Part shown: piece by piece, positions 45,040-54,088 of the stretch | How positions within the stretch are numbered: position 1 is the first letter of the stretch | How the letters are laid out: each line of letters starts with the position of its first letter | Source of the DNA: Marinicauda algicola | Lineage (GTDB): Bacteria > Pseudomonadota > Alphaproteobacteria > Caulobacterales > Maricaulaceae | Length of the DNA stretch: 64,000 nucleotides | Reading direction: 5' to 3' | Assembly: GCF_017161425.1 (NCBI RefSeq) | Contig: NZ_CP071057.1 | Span: forward strand, 1,116,001-1,180,000 | Translations under genes and position numbers: made by a program | Notes under the pieces: model-generated | Seen by the model: the letters and a program-made list of their open reading frames with translations, nothing else | Databases searched by the model: none | Told to the model about the DNA's origin: nothing

Positions 45040-46896
45040 CTAGAACGGCCAGAAGACCGGGATCAGCGCCACGGCGATCGCCCACATCAGGACATTCAAC
45101 GGCAGGCCGACCTTCGTGAAGTCGGCGAAGTGGTAATTGCCCGCACCGTAGACGAGCGTGTTGGTCTGGTAGCCGAGCGGGGTGGCGAAGCTGGCGCTGG
45201 CGGCGAACATGACGGCCACCACGAAGGGGCGCGGATCGACGCCGAGCTGGTGTGCGAGCCCGATCGCGATGGGCGTCAGCAGGATCGCGGCGGCATTGTT
45301 GGTCACCGTCTCGGTCAGCGCCGAGGTGACGAGATATAGAATCGCGAGCATCGCCCAGGGTCCGAAACCTGCCACCAGCGCGGCCATGTTGTGGACGATG
45401 AATTCGGCCGCCCCGCTCGCCTGCATCGCCCGCCCGATCCCCAGCATGCCGAAGATCAGGAACAGGATGCGCCAGTCGACCGAGCGATAGGCCTCGCCCG
45501 GGCGCACGCAGCCCAGCGCCAGGACCGCCACGGCCGCGACGAGCGCGGCCATCGCTATCGGCAACAGTCCGATCGTGGCCACGGCGATGAACCCGGCGAC
45601 GGCGGCGATCGCGATCGGAGCCTTCTCGCGGCGCTCGCGCTGCAGCACCGGCTGGGACAGGGAGACGATATCGCCGCGGTCGAACAGCGTGCGCATGCCG
45701 TCCGCCGGGCCTTCCAGCAACAGCGTGTCGCCGACCTGCAGACGCAGGTTCTCGAACTCCTCCCCGATCTCCTCGTCCGGCCGGCGCACGCCGAGAATGC
45801 GCACATCGTAGAGCCGGCGCAGATTGAGCGACCCGACGCGGCGGTCCTCGAAACGCGAGCCCGGCCCGATCACGCCCTGGCGGATGACCGCCTCTTCCTC
45901 GACCACGGTCTCGATCCCGGCCTTGGCGAGCCGGTCGGTGATGTTCTCCTCGCCGTCGCCGGAGGCGACCGCCGCCTCCAGCTCCTCCTCGGCCTCCTCG
46001 GCGATCTCCGGGCGGGCGGCGCGCCGGAAATGAACCGCGTCGGCGGGCGGGGCGCGCAGGATGATGCGGTCGCCCGCCTCCAGTTCGGCTGTCCGGCGCT
46101 CGGACCTCGTCAGGCTCTGCCCGCCGCGGATCAGATCGACGATCTCGACATCGTCCTGCCCGGCAATGCCGGAAAGCGGTTCGCCGATCAGGTCGGAGGT
46201 GCGCGTGACGACGAGTTCGGTCAGGAAGGAAAGCTCGGGCTCTTCCTCGATCTCCTCGCTGGCGCTGCGCCGTTCGGGCAGCAGGCGCCGCCCGATCAGC
46301 ATCATGTAGGCGATGCCGGCGAGCCCCATGATCACGCCGGGCACGAACAGCTCGAACATGTTGAAGGCCGCCAGCCCCTCCTCGATCGCGACGCCGTTGA
46401 CGAGCAGGTTGGTCGAGGTGCCGATGATCGTCGTCGCGCCGCCGAAGATCGAGGCATAGGAGAGCGGGATCAGGAAGCGCGACGGGGCCTCGCCCTGATC
46501 GCTCGCCATCGAGATCACCACCGGGATCAGCATCAGCACGACCGGCGTGTTGTTGACGAAGGCGGAGAGCACCATCACCCCGACCATCAGGCCGAGCATG
46601 TTCACCCAGCTCGAGTCCACGGCCATCCGTCGCGCGAAGCCCGCGATCTGCCCGATCACGCCGGTGCGCTGCAGGGCCGCGGTGAGGATGAACATCGCCC
46701 CCACCGTGATCGGCCCGGAATTGGAGAACACCCTCAGCATGTCCTCGCTGTCCAGCACGCCGGCCACGACGCAGGCCATCGCCCCGGCGAGCGCGATCAC
46801 GTCCGGCGATGCCCACTGGCGGTAAAACGCCAGGAACACCACCGCCACGACGGCGAGCACGAATGCGGCTTCCAGGGTGAGAGCGGTCGTGTCCAT
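45040..46896 (-). CDS. SLC13-family permease with RCK_C (TrkA_C) domains
   Basis: 618 aa. Two membrane bundles flank a cytosolic pair of TrkA_C/RCK_C domains (about residues 215-385: LIGEPLSGIAGQDDVEIV and LQVGDTLLLEGPADGMRTL). The substrate-site motifs are visible as NNTPVV in the first half and NNAAAILLTPIAIGLA in the second. Such SLC13-RCK carriers (SLT/YfbS type) move sulfate or other small anions. cysK lies 79 bp upstream on the same strand, suggesting sulfate/sulfur supply; that is inference. Confidence 0.87.
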   Translation of the reverse strand: MDTTALTLEAAFVLAVVAVVFLAFYRQWASPDVIALAGAMACVVAGVLDSEDMLRVFSNSGPITVGAMFILTAALQRTGVIGQIAGFARRMAVDSSWVNMLGLMVGVMVLSAFVNNTPVVLMLIPVVISMASDQGEAPSRFLIPLSYASIFGGATTIIGTSTNLLVNGVAIEEGLAAFNMFELFVPGVIMGLAGIAYMMLIGRRLLPERRSASEEIEEEPELSFLTELVVTRTSDLIGEPLSGIAGQDDVEIVDLIRGGQSLTRSERRTAELEAGDRIILRAPPADAVHFRRAARPEIAEEAEEELEAAVASGDGEENITDRLAKAGIETVVEEEAVIRQGVIGPGSRFEDRRVGSLNLRRLYDVRILGVRRPDEEIGEEFENLRLQVGDTLLLEGPADGMRTLFDRGDIVSLSQPVLQRERREKAPIAIAAVAGFIAVATIGLLPIAMAALVAAVAVLALGCVRPGEAYRSVDWRILFLIFGMLGIGRAMQASGAAEFIVHNMAALVAGFGPWAMLAILYLVTSALTETVTNNAAAILLTPIAIGLAHQLGVDPRPFVVAVMFAASASFATPLGYQTNTLVYGAGNYHFADFTKVGLPLNVLMWAIAVALIPVFWPF

Positions 46897-46975
46897 CGCG
46901 GCCCGCGGAGCGGCCTCGCCTGCTGCTGCGCAGACGAACGTCCCGCCAGCGCGAGGGGTTTCGCCGGCCCCGCGC

Positions 46976-47893
46976 TCAGGCGGGCAGGAAGCCCTCGATG
47001 GAGAGGTAGCGCTCGCCGGTGTCGTAGTTGAAGCCGAGCACCCGCGCGCCCCGGGGCAGATCGGGCAATTTCCTCGCGATCGCGGCGAGCGTCGCACCGG
47101 AGGAGACGCCGACCAGCATGCCCTCCTCGCGGGCGGCGCGGCGGGCATGATCCATCGCCTCGGCCGGCTCGACCTGGAGGACGCCATCGATCGCGTCCAT
47201 CTCCAGTATGCCCGGCACGAAGCCCGCGCCGATCCCCTGGATCGGGTGCGGACCCGGCTTGCCGCCCGACAGGACGGGGGAGAGCGTCGGTTCCACGGCG
47301 AAGACCTTCAGCTCGGGCCAGGACTGCTTCAGCGCCTGCGCGCAGCCGGTGATGTGCCCGCCCGTGCCGACGCCGGTGATCATTGCGTCGAGCCCTTCGG
47401 GGAAGTCCTCGAGGATTTCCTTCGCGGTGGTCTCGCGGTGGATCTTCACATTGGCCGGGTTCTCGAACTGCTGCGGCATCCAGGCGCCGGGCGTTTCGGC
47501 GAGGAGTTCCTTCGCGCGCGCGATGGCCCCCGACATGCCCTTCTCGCGCGGCGTCAGGTCGAAGCGCGCGCCATAGGCGAGCATGAGCCGGCGGCGCTCG
47601 ATCGACATGCTCTCCGGCATGACGAGCAGGAGATCGTAGCCCTTCACCGCCGCGACCATGGCCAGCCCGATCCCGGTATTTCCCGAGGTCGGCTCGATGA
47701 TGGTTCCGCCCGGCTTCAATGCGCCGGACGCCTCCGCCGCCTCGACCATGGCGAGCGCGATCCGGTCCTTGATCGAGCCGCCCGGATTGACCCGTTCCTG
47801 CTTGATCCAGACCTCGTGATCGTCGCCGAACAGGCGCCGCATTCGCACGTGGGGCGTACGCCCGATGGTGTCGAGGATCGAGTTCGCGCGCAT
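46976..47893 (-). CDS. cysK: Cysteine synthase (O-acetylserine sulfhydrylase)
   Basis: 305 aa. PLP Lys in [12 protein letters not shown] (K42), substrate loop [10 protein letters not shown], phosphate-binding [10 protein letters not shown], and VGVSSGA near the C terminus. It makes cysteine from O-acetylserine and sulfide. CGGAGG precedes the ATG. Downstream of a HK/receiver pair and upstream of the SLC13-RCK carrier on the same strand. CysM-type activity cannot be excluded. Confidence 0.94.
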   Translation of the reverse strand: MRANSILDTIGRTPHVRMRRLFGDDHEVWIKQERVNPGGSIKDRIALAMVEAAEASGALKPGGTIIEPTSGNTGIGLAMVAAVKGYDLLLVMPESMSIERRRLMLAYGARFDLTPREKGMSGAIARAKELLAETPGAWMPQQFENPANVKIHRETTAKEILEDFPEGLDAMITGVGTGGHITGCAQALKQSWPELKVFAVEPTLSPVLSGGKPGPHPIQGIGAGFVPGILEMDAIDGVLQVEPAEAMDHARRAAREEGMLVGVSSGATLAAIARKLPDLPRGARVLGFNYDTGERYLSIEGFLPA

Positions 47894-47963
47894 GGAAGCC
47901 TCCGTGTTGCGTGGCGCCGAGCGTAGGACGGTCCGTCGCCTGCGGTAAGCCCCGCGCTGCGCC

Positions 47964-48317
47964 TCAACGCTCGCGGGCAGCGGACCTGAGCGCGCGATCG
48001 AGGCGCTCGAAGGCGACAGGCTTGGCGTGGATGCCGAGATGGGCGAGGTCGTCTGGCAGGACCTCGCGCGAATGTCCCGACAGAAAGACCACCGGCACGG
48101 CCTGTCCGACCAGCGCACGCGCGACCTCGAAGGAATCCCCGTCGCCGAGTTCGATGTCGAGCAGCGCGGCGTCCACCGGCGTGTGCGAGAGGATCGCGAG
48201 CGCGTCGGCGGCATTGCCGGCCGGCCCGGCCACGTCCCAGCCCCGCGAGCGCATCTCCGCCTCGATGTCCCAGGCAATCAGCGGTTCGTCCTCGCAGATC
48301 AGCAGGCGGTTCCCCAA
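47964..48317 (-). CDS. Stand-alone response regulator receiver
   Basis: 117 aa receiver only. Acidic pair in [14 protein letters not shown], phospho-acceptor Asp in [13 protein letters not shown], switch Ser in VVFLSGHS and Lys in HAKPV. No output domain, as common for partners of HWE/HisKA_2 kinases in alphaproteobacteria. The kinase gene ends 13 bp upstream, so the two form one operon. Confidence 0.92.
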   Translation of the reverse strand: MGNRLLICEDEPLIAWDIEAEMRSRGWDVAGPAGNAADALAILSHTPVDAALLDIELGDGDSFEVARALVGQAVPVVFLSGHSREVLPDDLAHLGIHAKPVAFERLDRALRSAARER

Positions 48318-48330
48318 GCCCGGTCCTCCC

Positions 48331-49707
48331 CTAGAGGGGCAGCAGGATCTCCGCCTGCAACCCTCGGGGATCGTAAATGATTTCGGATTTCCCGCCTAGC
48401 GAATGTTCGAGCGTCGCGCTGATCAGCCGGGTTCCGAAGCCCTGCCGGCGCGGCGGCTCGACGCGCGGCCCCTTCTCTTCGCGCCAGGTCAGGCGCAGCG
48501 CACGGCGCTCGTCGTGCGCCCCGGTTTCCCAGGACAGCCGGATGACACCGGTATCGTTGGACAGCGCGCCGTATTTCGAGGCGTTGGTGACGAGTTCGTG
48601 CAGCACCAGGGCAAGGCCGTGCGCGACCGGGGCCGGCAGCTGGACGGATGGCCCCGCGATGTCCAGCCGGCTCGTTTCCACTGGCGCGTGGGGGCCGAGC
48701 TGGGCTTCGATGAGGCCGTGCAGGTCGGCGCGCCCCTCCCCGGCATTGAAGATGATGTCGTGCGCCGCGGCCATGGCCTGCAGCCGTCCGGTGAAGGCGG
48801 CGCTGAAGCTCTCGAGGTCCTCGGCATGGCGCAGCGTGTGATTGGCCATGGCCTGGATGGTCGCCAGAGAGTTCTTCACCCGGTGATTGAGTTCCCGGAC
48901 CAGGAGCGCGCGCTGGGTCTCGTGCTCCTTCTGGGCGGTGATGTCCTTGAACACCAGCGCGAAACAACCGTGCGGTTCGACCGGGGTGGCGAACACGTCG
49001 AAGAACCGGCCCATGGCCTGCGAGCCCTGCTGGAAGCGTATCGTCTCGCCGCCGAGCCCCACGCGGGCATAGTCGTCCAGCCATTTGCGCTCGAGATCGG
49101 GGAGCAGTTCGAACGCCGTGCGCCCCTTGGCGTTCTTAAGCCCGGTCATCTGCTCGAACAGCGGATTGACCTCCAGGAAGCGGTAATCGACCGGCGCTCC
49201 GCCCTCGTCGGTGACGATCTCGCAGAGGCAGTAGCCCTGGTCGATGGAGTCGAAGATCGTGCGCAGGCGCGCCTCGCTCGCCGCGAGCCGGCGCTCGCCG
49301 GCCTTGCGCTCGGTGATGTCGACCCCGGAGGCGACGAGTTCCACGATCCGCCCCTCGCCGTCGCGGCGCGCGACGAGCTGGTAGTCGACATTCATCATCT
49401 GGTCGCCGCTGACCCGCACGAGCGCATCGCGGCGCACCGTGCCGCCCGACGCCGCGCGCTTCACGTCGGCGCGCACGCGGCGCTGGACATCCTCGTCGAA
49501 CGCCCACCAGAAGCATTCCCAGAACGGCTTGCCGATCACGTCGGCGCGCGTCAGGCCGGCGATGTCGAGCGCCGGCTGGTTGACCGCCGTCATCTCCCCG
49601 GTCGGGGCGAGCGTTGCGACGAAGGCGAGGATGTGGTCGAGCGTGCCGGCCAGAGCGTCGCTGTCCGGGTCCGCAGCCGGGGACGGGGCATCCAGCTCCT
49701 GTGTCAT
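48331..49707 (-). CDS. PAS-PAS HWE-type sensor histidine kinase
   Basis: 458 aa. Two PAS domains (about residues 20-140 and 145-275, each with the AVNQPALDIAGLTRADV or FLEVNPLFEQMTGL signature, the first ending in ITERK). The phospho-acceptor helix follows with LVRELNHRVKNSLATIQAMANH, then the HWE-type ATPase domain with LVLHELVTNASKYGALS and GFGTRLI. Cytosolic; no transmembrane segment. AGGAG lies 12 nt before the ATG. Phosphorylates the receiver encoded immediately downstream, most likely. Ligand of the PAS domains unknown. Confidence 0.9.
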   Translation of the reverse strand: MTQELDAPSPAADPDSDALAGTLDHILAFVATLAPTGEMTAVNQPALDIAGLTRADVIGKPFWECFWWAFDEDVQRRVRADVKRAASGGTVRRDALVRVSGDQMMNVDYQLVARRDGEGRIVELVASGVDITERKAGERRLAASEARLRTIFDSIDQGYCLCEIVTDEGGAPVDYRFLEVNPLFEQMTGLKNAKGRTAFELLPDLERKWLDDYARVGLGGETIRFQQGSQAMGRFFDVFATPVEPHGCFALVFKDITAQKEHETQRALLVRELNHRVKNSLATIQAMANHTLRHAEDLESFSAAFTGRLQAMAAAHDIIFNAGEGRADLHGLIEAQLGPHAPVETSRLDIAGPSVQLPAPVAHGLALVLHELVTNASKYGALSNDTGVIRLSWETGAHDERRALRLTWREEKGPRVEPPRRQGFGTRLISATLEHSLGGKSEIIYDPRGLQAEILLPL

Positions 49708-50070
49708 CGCTCGCCGCGTCTCCTCCTTGTCTTGCCAAGGAAACCTAACGCGGACCCGGCGATATCCCAAGCCTTGCCGGTCGCGCGAAAGCGGCCGGTC
49801 ACCCGGCCGCCCTGGCGTTCCGGCGCGGCCCTCAGGCCGCTTCGGCCGCGGGCAGGATCGGTCCGCCCTCGGCGAGCCAGCGGGCGCAAGCCGGGGAAAT
49901 GGCCCGGCTGCATCCGGCATGCAGCGCGCAAGCGGTTGGCGCCGCGGCCCGAAACCCGCTAGTGGTCGTCCTTTGCGCGGACATCCGTCCCCGCCCGAGC
50001 AACAAGACACGCATCCGCCCCGCCGGATGCGGCCCCCGGCGGCGATCGGGGCGAAGCCAGAGAGGACGCG
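49708..50070. other. 363-bp divergent spacer with hairpin and possible short minus-strand ORF
   Basis: This is the only gap over 300 bp. It separates the PAS kinase from nupC, so it must hold two promoters. A hairpin with an 8-bp GCGGCCGG stem and 4-nt loop is at 49791-49810, followed on the minus strand by TTTCGCG. A 50-codon open frame (49984 to 49832, minus) ends just before it. That is the order expected of a small gene with its terminator, but coding character is weak, so I do not call it a gene. Confidence 0.4.
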
Positions 50071-51312
50071 ATGCCCGACAGCATCCCCATCCCGCAGAGT
50101 GTGAGCAGCCTGTTCGGGGTCGCGCTCGTGCTCCTCATCGCGTTCCTGCTGTCCACCAACAAGCGCGCGATCAGCCTGCGCGTCGTGGCGAGCGCCTTCG
50201 CCCTGCAGCTCGCCTTCGCCGTCATCGTGCTCTACCTGCCGCCCGGCCGGGCCGCGCTGGCAACGGCGGCGCGCGGGGTGAACCAGCTGCTCGAATACGC
50301 CGGGGCGGGCATCGCCATGGTGTTCGGCCCGCTCGAAGGGGTGGGCTTCAGCTTCGCCCTGCACGTGCTGCCGGTGATCATCTTCTTCGCCGCGCTGATG
50401 AGCGTGCTCTACCACGTCGGAATCATGCCGCGGCTCGTGGCCGGCTTCGGCTGGCTGCTGAACCGGCTGCTCGGCACCGGCCGGGTGGAGAGCCTGAATG
50501 CGGCGGCGAACATCTTCGTCGGCCAGACCGAGGCGCCCCTGACGGTGAAGCCCTACCTGCCCAAGGTCACCCAGCCGCAGCTCTTCGCGATCATGACCTC
50601 GGGCCTGGCCTCGGTCGCCGGCTCGGTGCTCGCCGGCTACGCCCAGCTCGGCATCTCGGTGGAATACCTGCTCGCGGCGAGCTTCATGTCCGCGCCGGGC
50701 GGGCTCCTGATGGCCAAGATCATCATGCCCGACGAGAAGGGCGCGCCGGCAGAGCCCCAGGACCTCATCAAGATCAAGCCCGACGACGGCCGCCATGCCA
50801 ATGTCATCATGGCCGCAGCCATGGGCGCCAAGGACGGTCTGTGGCTGGCGCTCAACGTGGGCGCCATGCTGATCGCCTTCGTCTCGCTGATCGCGCTTCT
50901 GAACGGCCTGCTCGGCTGGGCGGGCGGGTTCGCGGGGCTGGATGGCCTGACGATCCAGACCATTCTGGGCTACCTGTTCTCGCCGCTCATGTACGCCCTC
51001 GGCATCCCGGTCGAGGAGGTGGTGCGCGCCGGGGGAATCCTCGGCGAGAAGGTCATCGTCAACGAGTTCGTGGCGTTCATCTCGCTGTCCGGGACGATGG
51101 AGGAGTTCTCCCCGCGTACCCAGGCGATCCTGACCTTCGCGCTGTGCGGCTTCGCCAACCTGTCCTCGATCGGCATCCTGCTCGGCGGGCTCGGCAGCCT
51201 GATCCCCGAGCGCATGAGCCAGATCGCGCGCTTCGGCCTGCTCGCCGTCGCCGCGGGCACGCTGTCGAACCTGATGAGCGCGGCGCTCGCCGGGCTTCTC
51301 TTCATTCCCTAG
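50071..51312 (+). CDS. Concentrative nucleoside transporter (NupC family)
   Basis: 413 aa with about 8-10 transmembrane segments. CNT hallmarks: [15 protein letters not shown] in the core helix, and [31 protein letters not shown] near the end. [11 protein letters not shown]-like sequence ([18 protein letters not shown]) is the substrate and Na+/H+ binding region. GAGAGG before the ATG. First gene of a nucleoside salvage operon, so it imports purine or pyrimidine nucleosides for the hydrolase downstream. Confidence 0.93.
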   Translation: MPDSIPIPQSVSSLFGVALVLLIAFLLSTNKRAISLRVVASAFALQLAFAVIVLYLPPGRAALATAARGVNQLLEYAGAGIAMVFGPLEGVGFSFALHVLPVIIFFAALMSVLYHVGIMPRLVAGFGWLLNRLLGTGRVESLNAAANIFVGQTEAPLTVKPYLPKVTQPQLFAIMTSGLASVAGSVLAGYAQLGISVEYLLAASFMSAPGGLLMAKIIMPDEKGAPAEPQDLIKIKPDDGRHANVIMAAAMGAKDGLWLALNVGAMLIAFVSLIALLNGLLGWAGGFAGLDGLTIQTILGYLFSPLMYALGIPVEEVVRAGGILGEKVIVNEFVAFISLSGTMEEFSPRTQAILTFALCGFANLSSIGILLGGLGSLIPERMSQIARFGLLAVAAGTLSNLMSAALAGLLFIP

Positions 51313-51325
51313 AGACCTGCCCCCG

Positions 51326-52267
51326 ATGGACAAGCACCGCGTCATCTTCGATTGCGATCCGGGCGTCGACGACGCCATCTCGCTGCTGACCGCGATGGCA
51401 TCCCCGGAGGCGATCGAGATCCTCGCCATCACCACGGTCGGGGGCAATGTTCCGCTGGAGACGGTGACGCGCAATGCCTGCGCCCTGCGCAGCTTCGCCG
51501 GACGCCGGGACGTGCGCGTCTTCGCGGGCTGTCCGCGTCCGCTCGTGAAGCCGCCCGTGTTCGCCGATCACGTCCACGGCGAGGCCGGGCTCGGGGCCGG
51601 CACGCTCGCGCCCTGCGATCTGCCGGCGGAGACCCGGCACGGCGTCGACGTCATCATCGAGACGCTGCGCGGCGCGCCGGACGCCTCGGTCACGCTGGTG
51701 CCGACCGGGCCCCTCACCAATATCGCGGTGGCGCTGGTGAAGGAGCCGAACATCGCCAGGGCCGTACGCGAGATCGTGCTGATGGGCGGGGCGCACCGCG
51801 AGGGCGGCAACATCACCGCCTCGGCCGAATTCAACATGAGCGTCGATCCCCACGCCGCCCACGTGGTCTTCGAATCGGGCTGCCCGATCGTCGCGGTCGG
51901 CCTCGACGCGACCTATCAGATGCGCATGACGCCGGCCCGGATGGAGCGCCTCGCGGCGATGGGAAGCGCGGCGGGACACTTCGTCCACGCCATGCTCGAG
52001 CACGTCAACGCAATCTATGCCGATCTCTACGGTGCGCAGGGCTGCGCGCTGCACGACCCGTGCACCGTCGGCTACCTGCTCGCGCCCCGGCTCTTCGAGA
52101 CACTCCCCTGCCGGATCGACGTGGAGACCGCCTCGCCGCTCACCGCCGGCCATACCGCGGTCGATTTCCATGCGCGCACGGGCCGGCCGGAGAATGCGCG
52201 CTGGGTGACCCGGCTCGATGCCGACGCCCTGTTCGCGCTCATCCTGGAAAGGCTCGCCCGGCTATGA
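51326..52267 (+). CDS. Nucleoside hydrolase (IUNH family)
   Basis: 313 aa. Ca2+-binding DCDPGVDDA at residues 8-16, then VPTGPLTNIAVAL, EFNMSVDPHAA and LHDPCTVGYLL (active-site His/Asp region). Hydrolyses imported nucleosides to base and ribose in the cytoplasm. Fourteen bases after nupC and overlapping the ribokinase start (ATGA), so ribose is passed on to ribokinase. Base preference not assignable by eye. Confidence 0.94.
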   Translation: MDKHRVIFDCDPGVDDAISLLTAMASPEAIEILAITTVGGNVPLETVTRNACALRSFAGRRDVRVFAGCPRPLVKPPVFADHVHGEAGLGAGTLAPCDLPAETRHGVDVIIETLRGAPDASVTLVPTGPLTNIAVALVKEPNIARAVREIVLMGGAHREGGNITASAEFNMSVDPHAAHVVFESGCPIVAVGLDATYQMRMTPARMERLAAMGSAAGHFVHAMLEHVNAIYADLYGAQGCALHDPCTVGYLLAPRLFETLPCRIDVETASPLTAGHTAVDFHARTGRPENARWVTRLDADALFALILERLARL

Positions 52268-53118
52268 GCGCGCCTAAGATCACCGTCGTCGGCTCGATCA
52301 ATCTCGATATCGTCGCACACGCCGACCGGCTGCCCTTGCCCGGCGAGACGGTGATGGGCGGCGCGCTCGCCCTCTATCCCGGCGGCAAGGGCGCGAACCA
52401 GGCCCTCGCCGCGCGCCGGCTCGGCGCCGAGGTGTCGATGATGGCCCGCGTCGGGCGCGACGCCCATGCCGGCCAGGCGCTCGCGCTCCTGCGCGCCGGC
52501 GGCGTCGATCTCTCCGGCGTCATCGAGGACGATCGCCACCCCACGGGCGTCGCGCTCATCGTCGTGAGTTCGGACGGGGAGAACCAGATCGTCGTCACGC
52601 CCGGCGCCAATGGCGCGCTCGCGCCGGAGGATGTCGATGCGATACCGGGCGCGGCGATCTGCCAGCTCGAGGTGCCGTTGGAGACCGTCGAGGCCGCCGC
52701 GCGGGCGTGCGAGGGCTTCCTCGCGCTGAACCTCGCCCCGGCAAGACCGGTGCCGGACACGCTGCTGACGCGCGCCGATCTCATCGTGGCCAACGAGAGC
52801 GAAGCTGCCTTCTACGGCCTCGACCGCCTGCTCGCGCCGGGCAAGCGCCTCGCCGTGACGCTCGGCGCGAGGGGCGCGGTGCTCTACTCCAGCGGGGTGG
52901 AACGCGCGCGCGCAACGCCGCCTGCGGTCACGCCCGTCGACACGACCGGGGCCGGCGACACGTTCGTGGCCGCCCTCACCCTCGCCCTGCTCGAAGGGCG
53001 CGCAGAGGCGGACGCCCTCGCCTTCGCGTGCGCCGCCGGCGCGGCGGCCACCCTGCACCACGGCGCGCAATCCTCCCTGCCTCGGCGCGAGGCGGTCGAG
53101 GACCTGATGCGCCGCTGA
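52264..53118 (+). CDS. rbsK: Ribokinase
   Basis: 284 aa PfkB-family kinase. N-terminal VGSINLDIVAHADRLPLPGET, GGKGANQALAARRLG, and the ATP/anion-hole motif DTTGAGDTFVAAL with the catalytic Asp. Phosphorylates ribose released by the nucleoside hydrolase. Start ATG overlaps the hydrolase stop. The C-terminal monovalent-cation loop region looks ordinary. Other PfkB sugar kinases are possible but the context strongly favours ribose. Confidence 0.93.
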   Translation: MSAPKITVVGSINLDIVAHADRLPLPGETVMGGALALYPGGKGANQALAARRLGAEVSMMARVGRDAHAGQALALLRAGGVDLSGVIEDDRHPTGVALIVVSSDGENQIVVTPGANGALAPEDVDAIPGAAICQLEVPLETVEAAARACEGFLALNLAPARPVPDTLLTRADLIVANESEAAFYGLDRLLAPGKRLAVTLGARGAVLYSSGVERARATPPAVTPVDTTGAGDTFVAALTLALLEGRAEADALAFACAAGAAATLHHGAQSSLPRREAVEDLMRR

Positions 53119-53137
53119 ACCCGGAACGGAGTCCGCG

Positions 53138-54049
53138 ATGTCCTCGATCCCCCGTTTCGATCTCCGCGAGTTCACCGGCGGCGGCGATGCCGCCCGGCGC
53201 GAGTTCGCCAGCGGGCTCGTGGCGGGGCTGAAGCGCTACGGCTTCATCGTCGTGTCAGGCCACGGTGTCCCGCAGGCGCTGATGGAGGACGCCTACCGCG
53301 CTTCGGCCGCATTCTTCGCCCTTCCCGAGGCGGAGAAGCGCCGCCATGCCGGCGCGCTGCGCGGCTACACCCCGTTCGGGATCGAGCACGCCAGGCAGTC
53401 CGACAAGCCCGACCTGAAGGAATTCTGGCAGATCGGCCACGAACCGGCCCCCGGCCTCACCGTGGAGCACCCCAATACCTGGCCCGAGCACCCGGCGGAG
53501 TTCCGCGCCACCTTCACAGCCCTGTTCGACGCCCTTTTCGACGCCGGAGGCTCGCTGCTGTCCGCGATCGCGCTCGATTTCGGCCTCGAGGAGGAGTTCT
53601 TCGACGCGCGCATCGCCGGCGGCCAGTCGCTGCTGCGCCTGCTGCACTATCCCCCCGTGCCCGAGGGTACCGATCCGGGCTGCGTGCGCGCCGCGGCGCA
53701 CGAGGACATCAACCTCATCACCCTGCTGATCGCCGCGAACGGGGCCGGGCTCGAACTGCTCGACCGCGACGGGCGGTGGCTTCCGGTCGAGGCCGGGCGC
53801 GAGGACATCATCGTGGATACCGGCGACATGATGGCGCGGATCACCGGCGGCGTCCTGCCGGCGACCACGCACCGCGTGGTCAACCCGGCCGGGCCCAATG
53901 TCAGCCGCTACTCCATGCCCTTCTTCGTCCAGCCGCGCTCGGAGGTGCTGCTCGAACCCCTGCCCGGCTGCCGGTCCGACGCCGAGCCGATCACCGCCGG
54001 CGAGTACCTGAACCAGCGCCTGAAGGAGATCGGCCTGCCCGCGGCCTGA
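53138..54049 (+). CDS. Isopenicillin-N-synthase-family 2OG/Fe(II) oxygenase (copy 2)
   Basis: 303 aa, paralogue of 18638-19597. Iron ligands H188/D190 (HEDINLITLL) and H245 (TTHRVVNP), with R257/S259 (SRYSMPFF) for 2-oxoglutarate. It starts 19 bp after the ribokinase stop with GGAG upstream, so it is the fourth gene of the nucleoside operon. An oxygenase in this setting could act on a nucleobase or nucleoside; this is inference. It is convergent with the SLC13 transporter gene. Confidence 0.88.
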   Translation: MSSIPRFDLREFTGGGDAARREFASGLVAGLKRYGFIVVSGHGVPQALMEDAYRASAAFFALPEAEKRRHAGALRGYTPFGIEHARQSDKPDLKEFWQIGHEPAPGLTVEHPNTWPEHPAEFRATFTALFDALFDAGGSLLSAIALDFGLEEEFFDARIAGGQSLLRLLHYPPVPEGTDPGCVRAAAHEDINLITLLIAANGAGLELLDRDGRWLPVEAGREDIIVDTGDMMARITGGVLPATTHRVVNPAGPNVSRYSMPFFVQPRSEVLLEPLPGCRSDAEPITAGEYLNQRLKEIGLPAA

Positions 54050-54088
54050 GCCGGGCGGGGTGAAGGCGAGGCGCGGCGGCGAAGGAAA

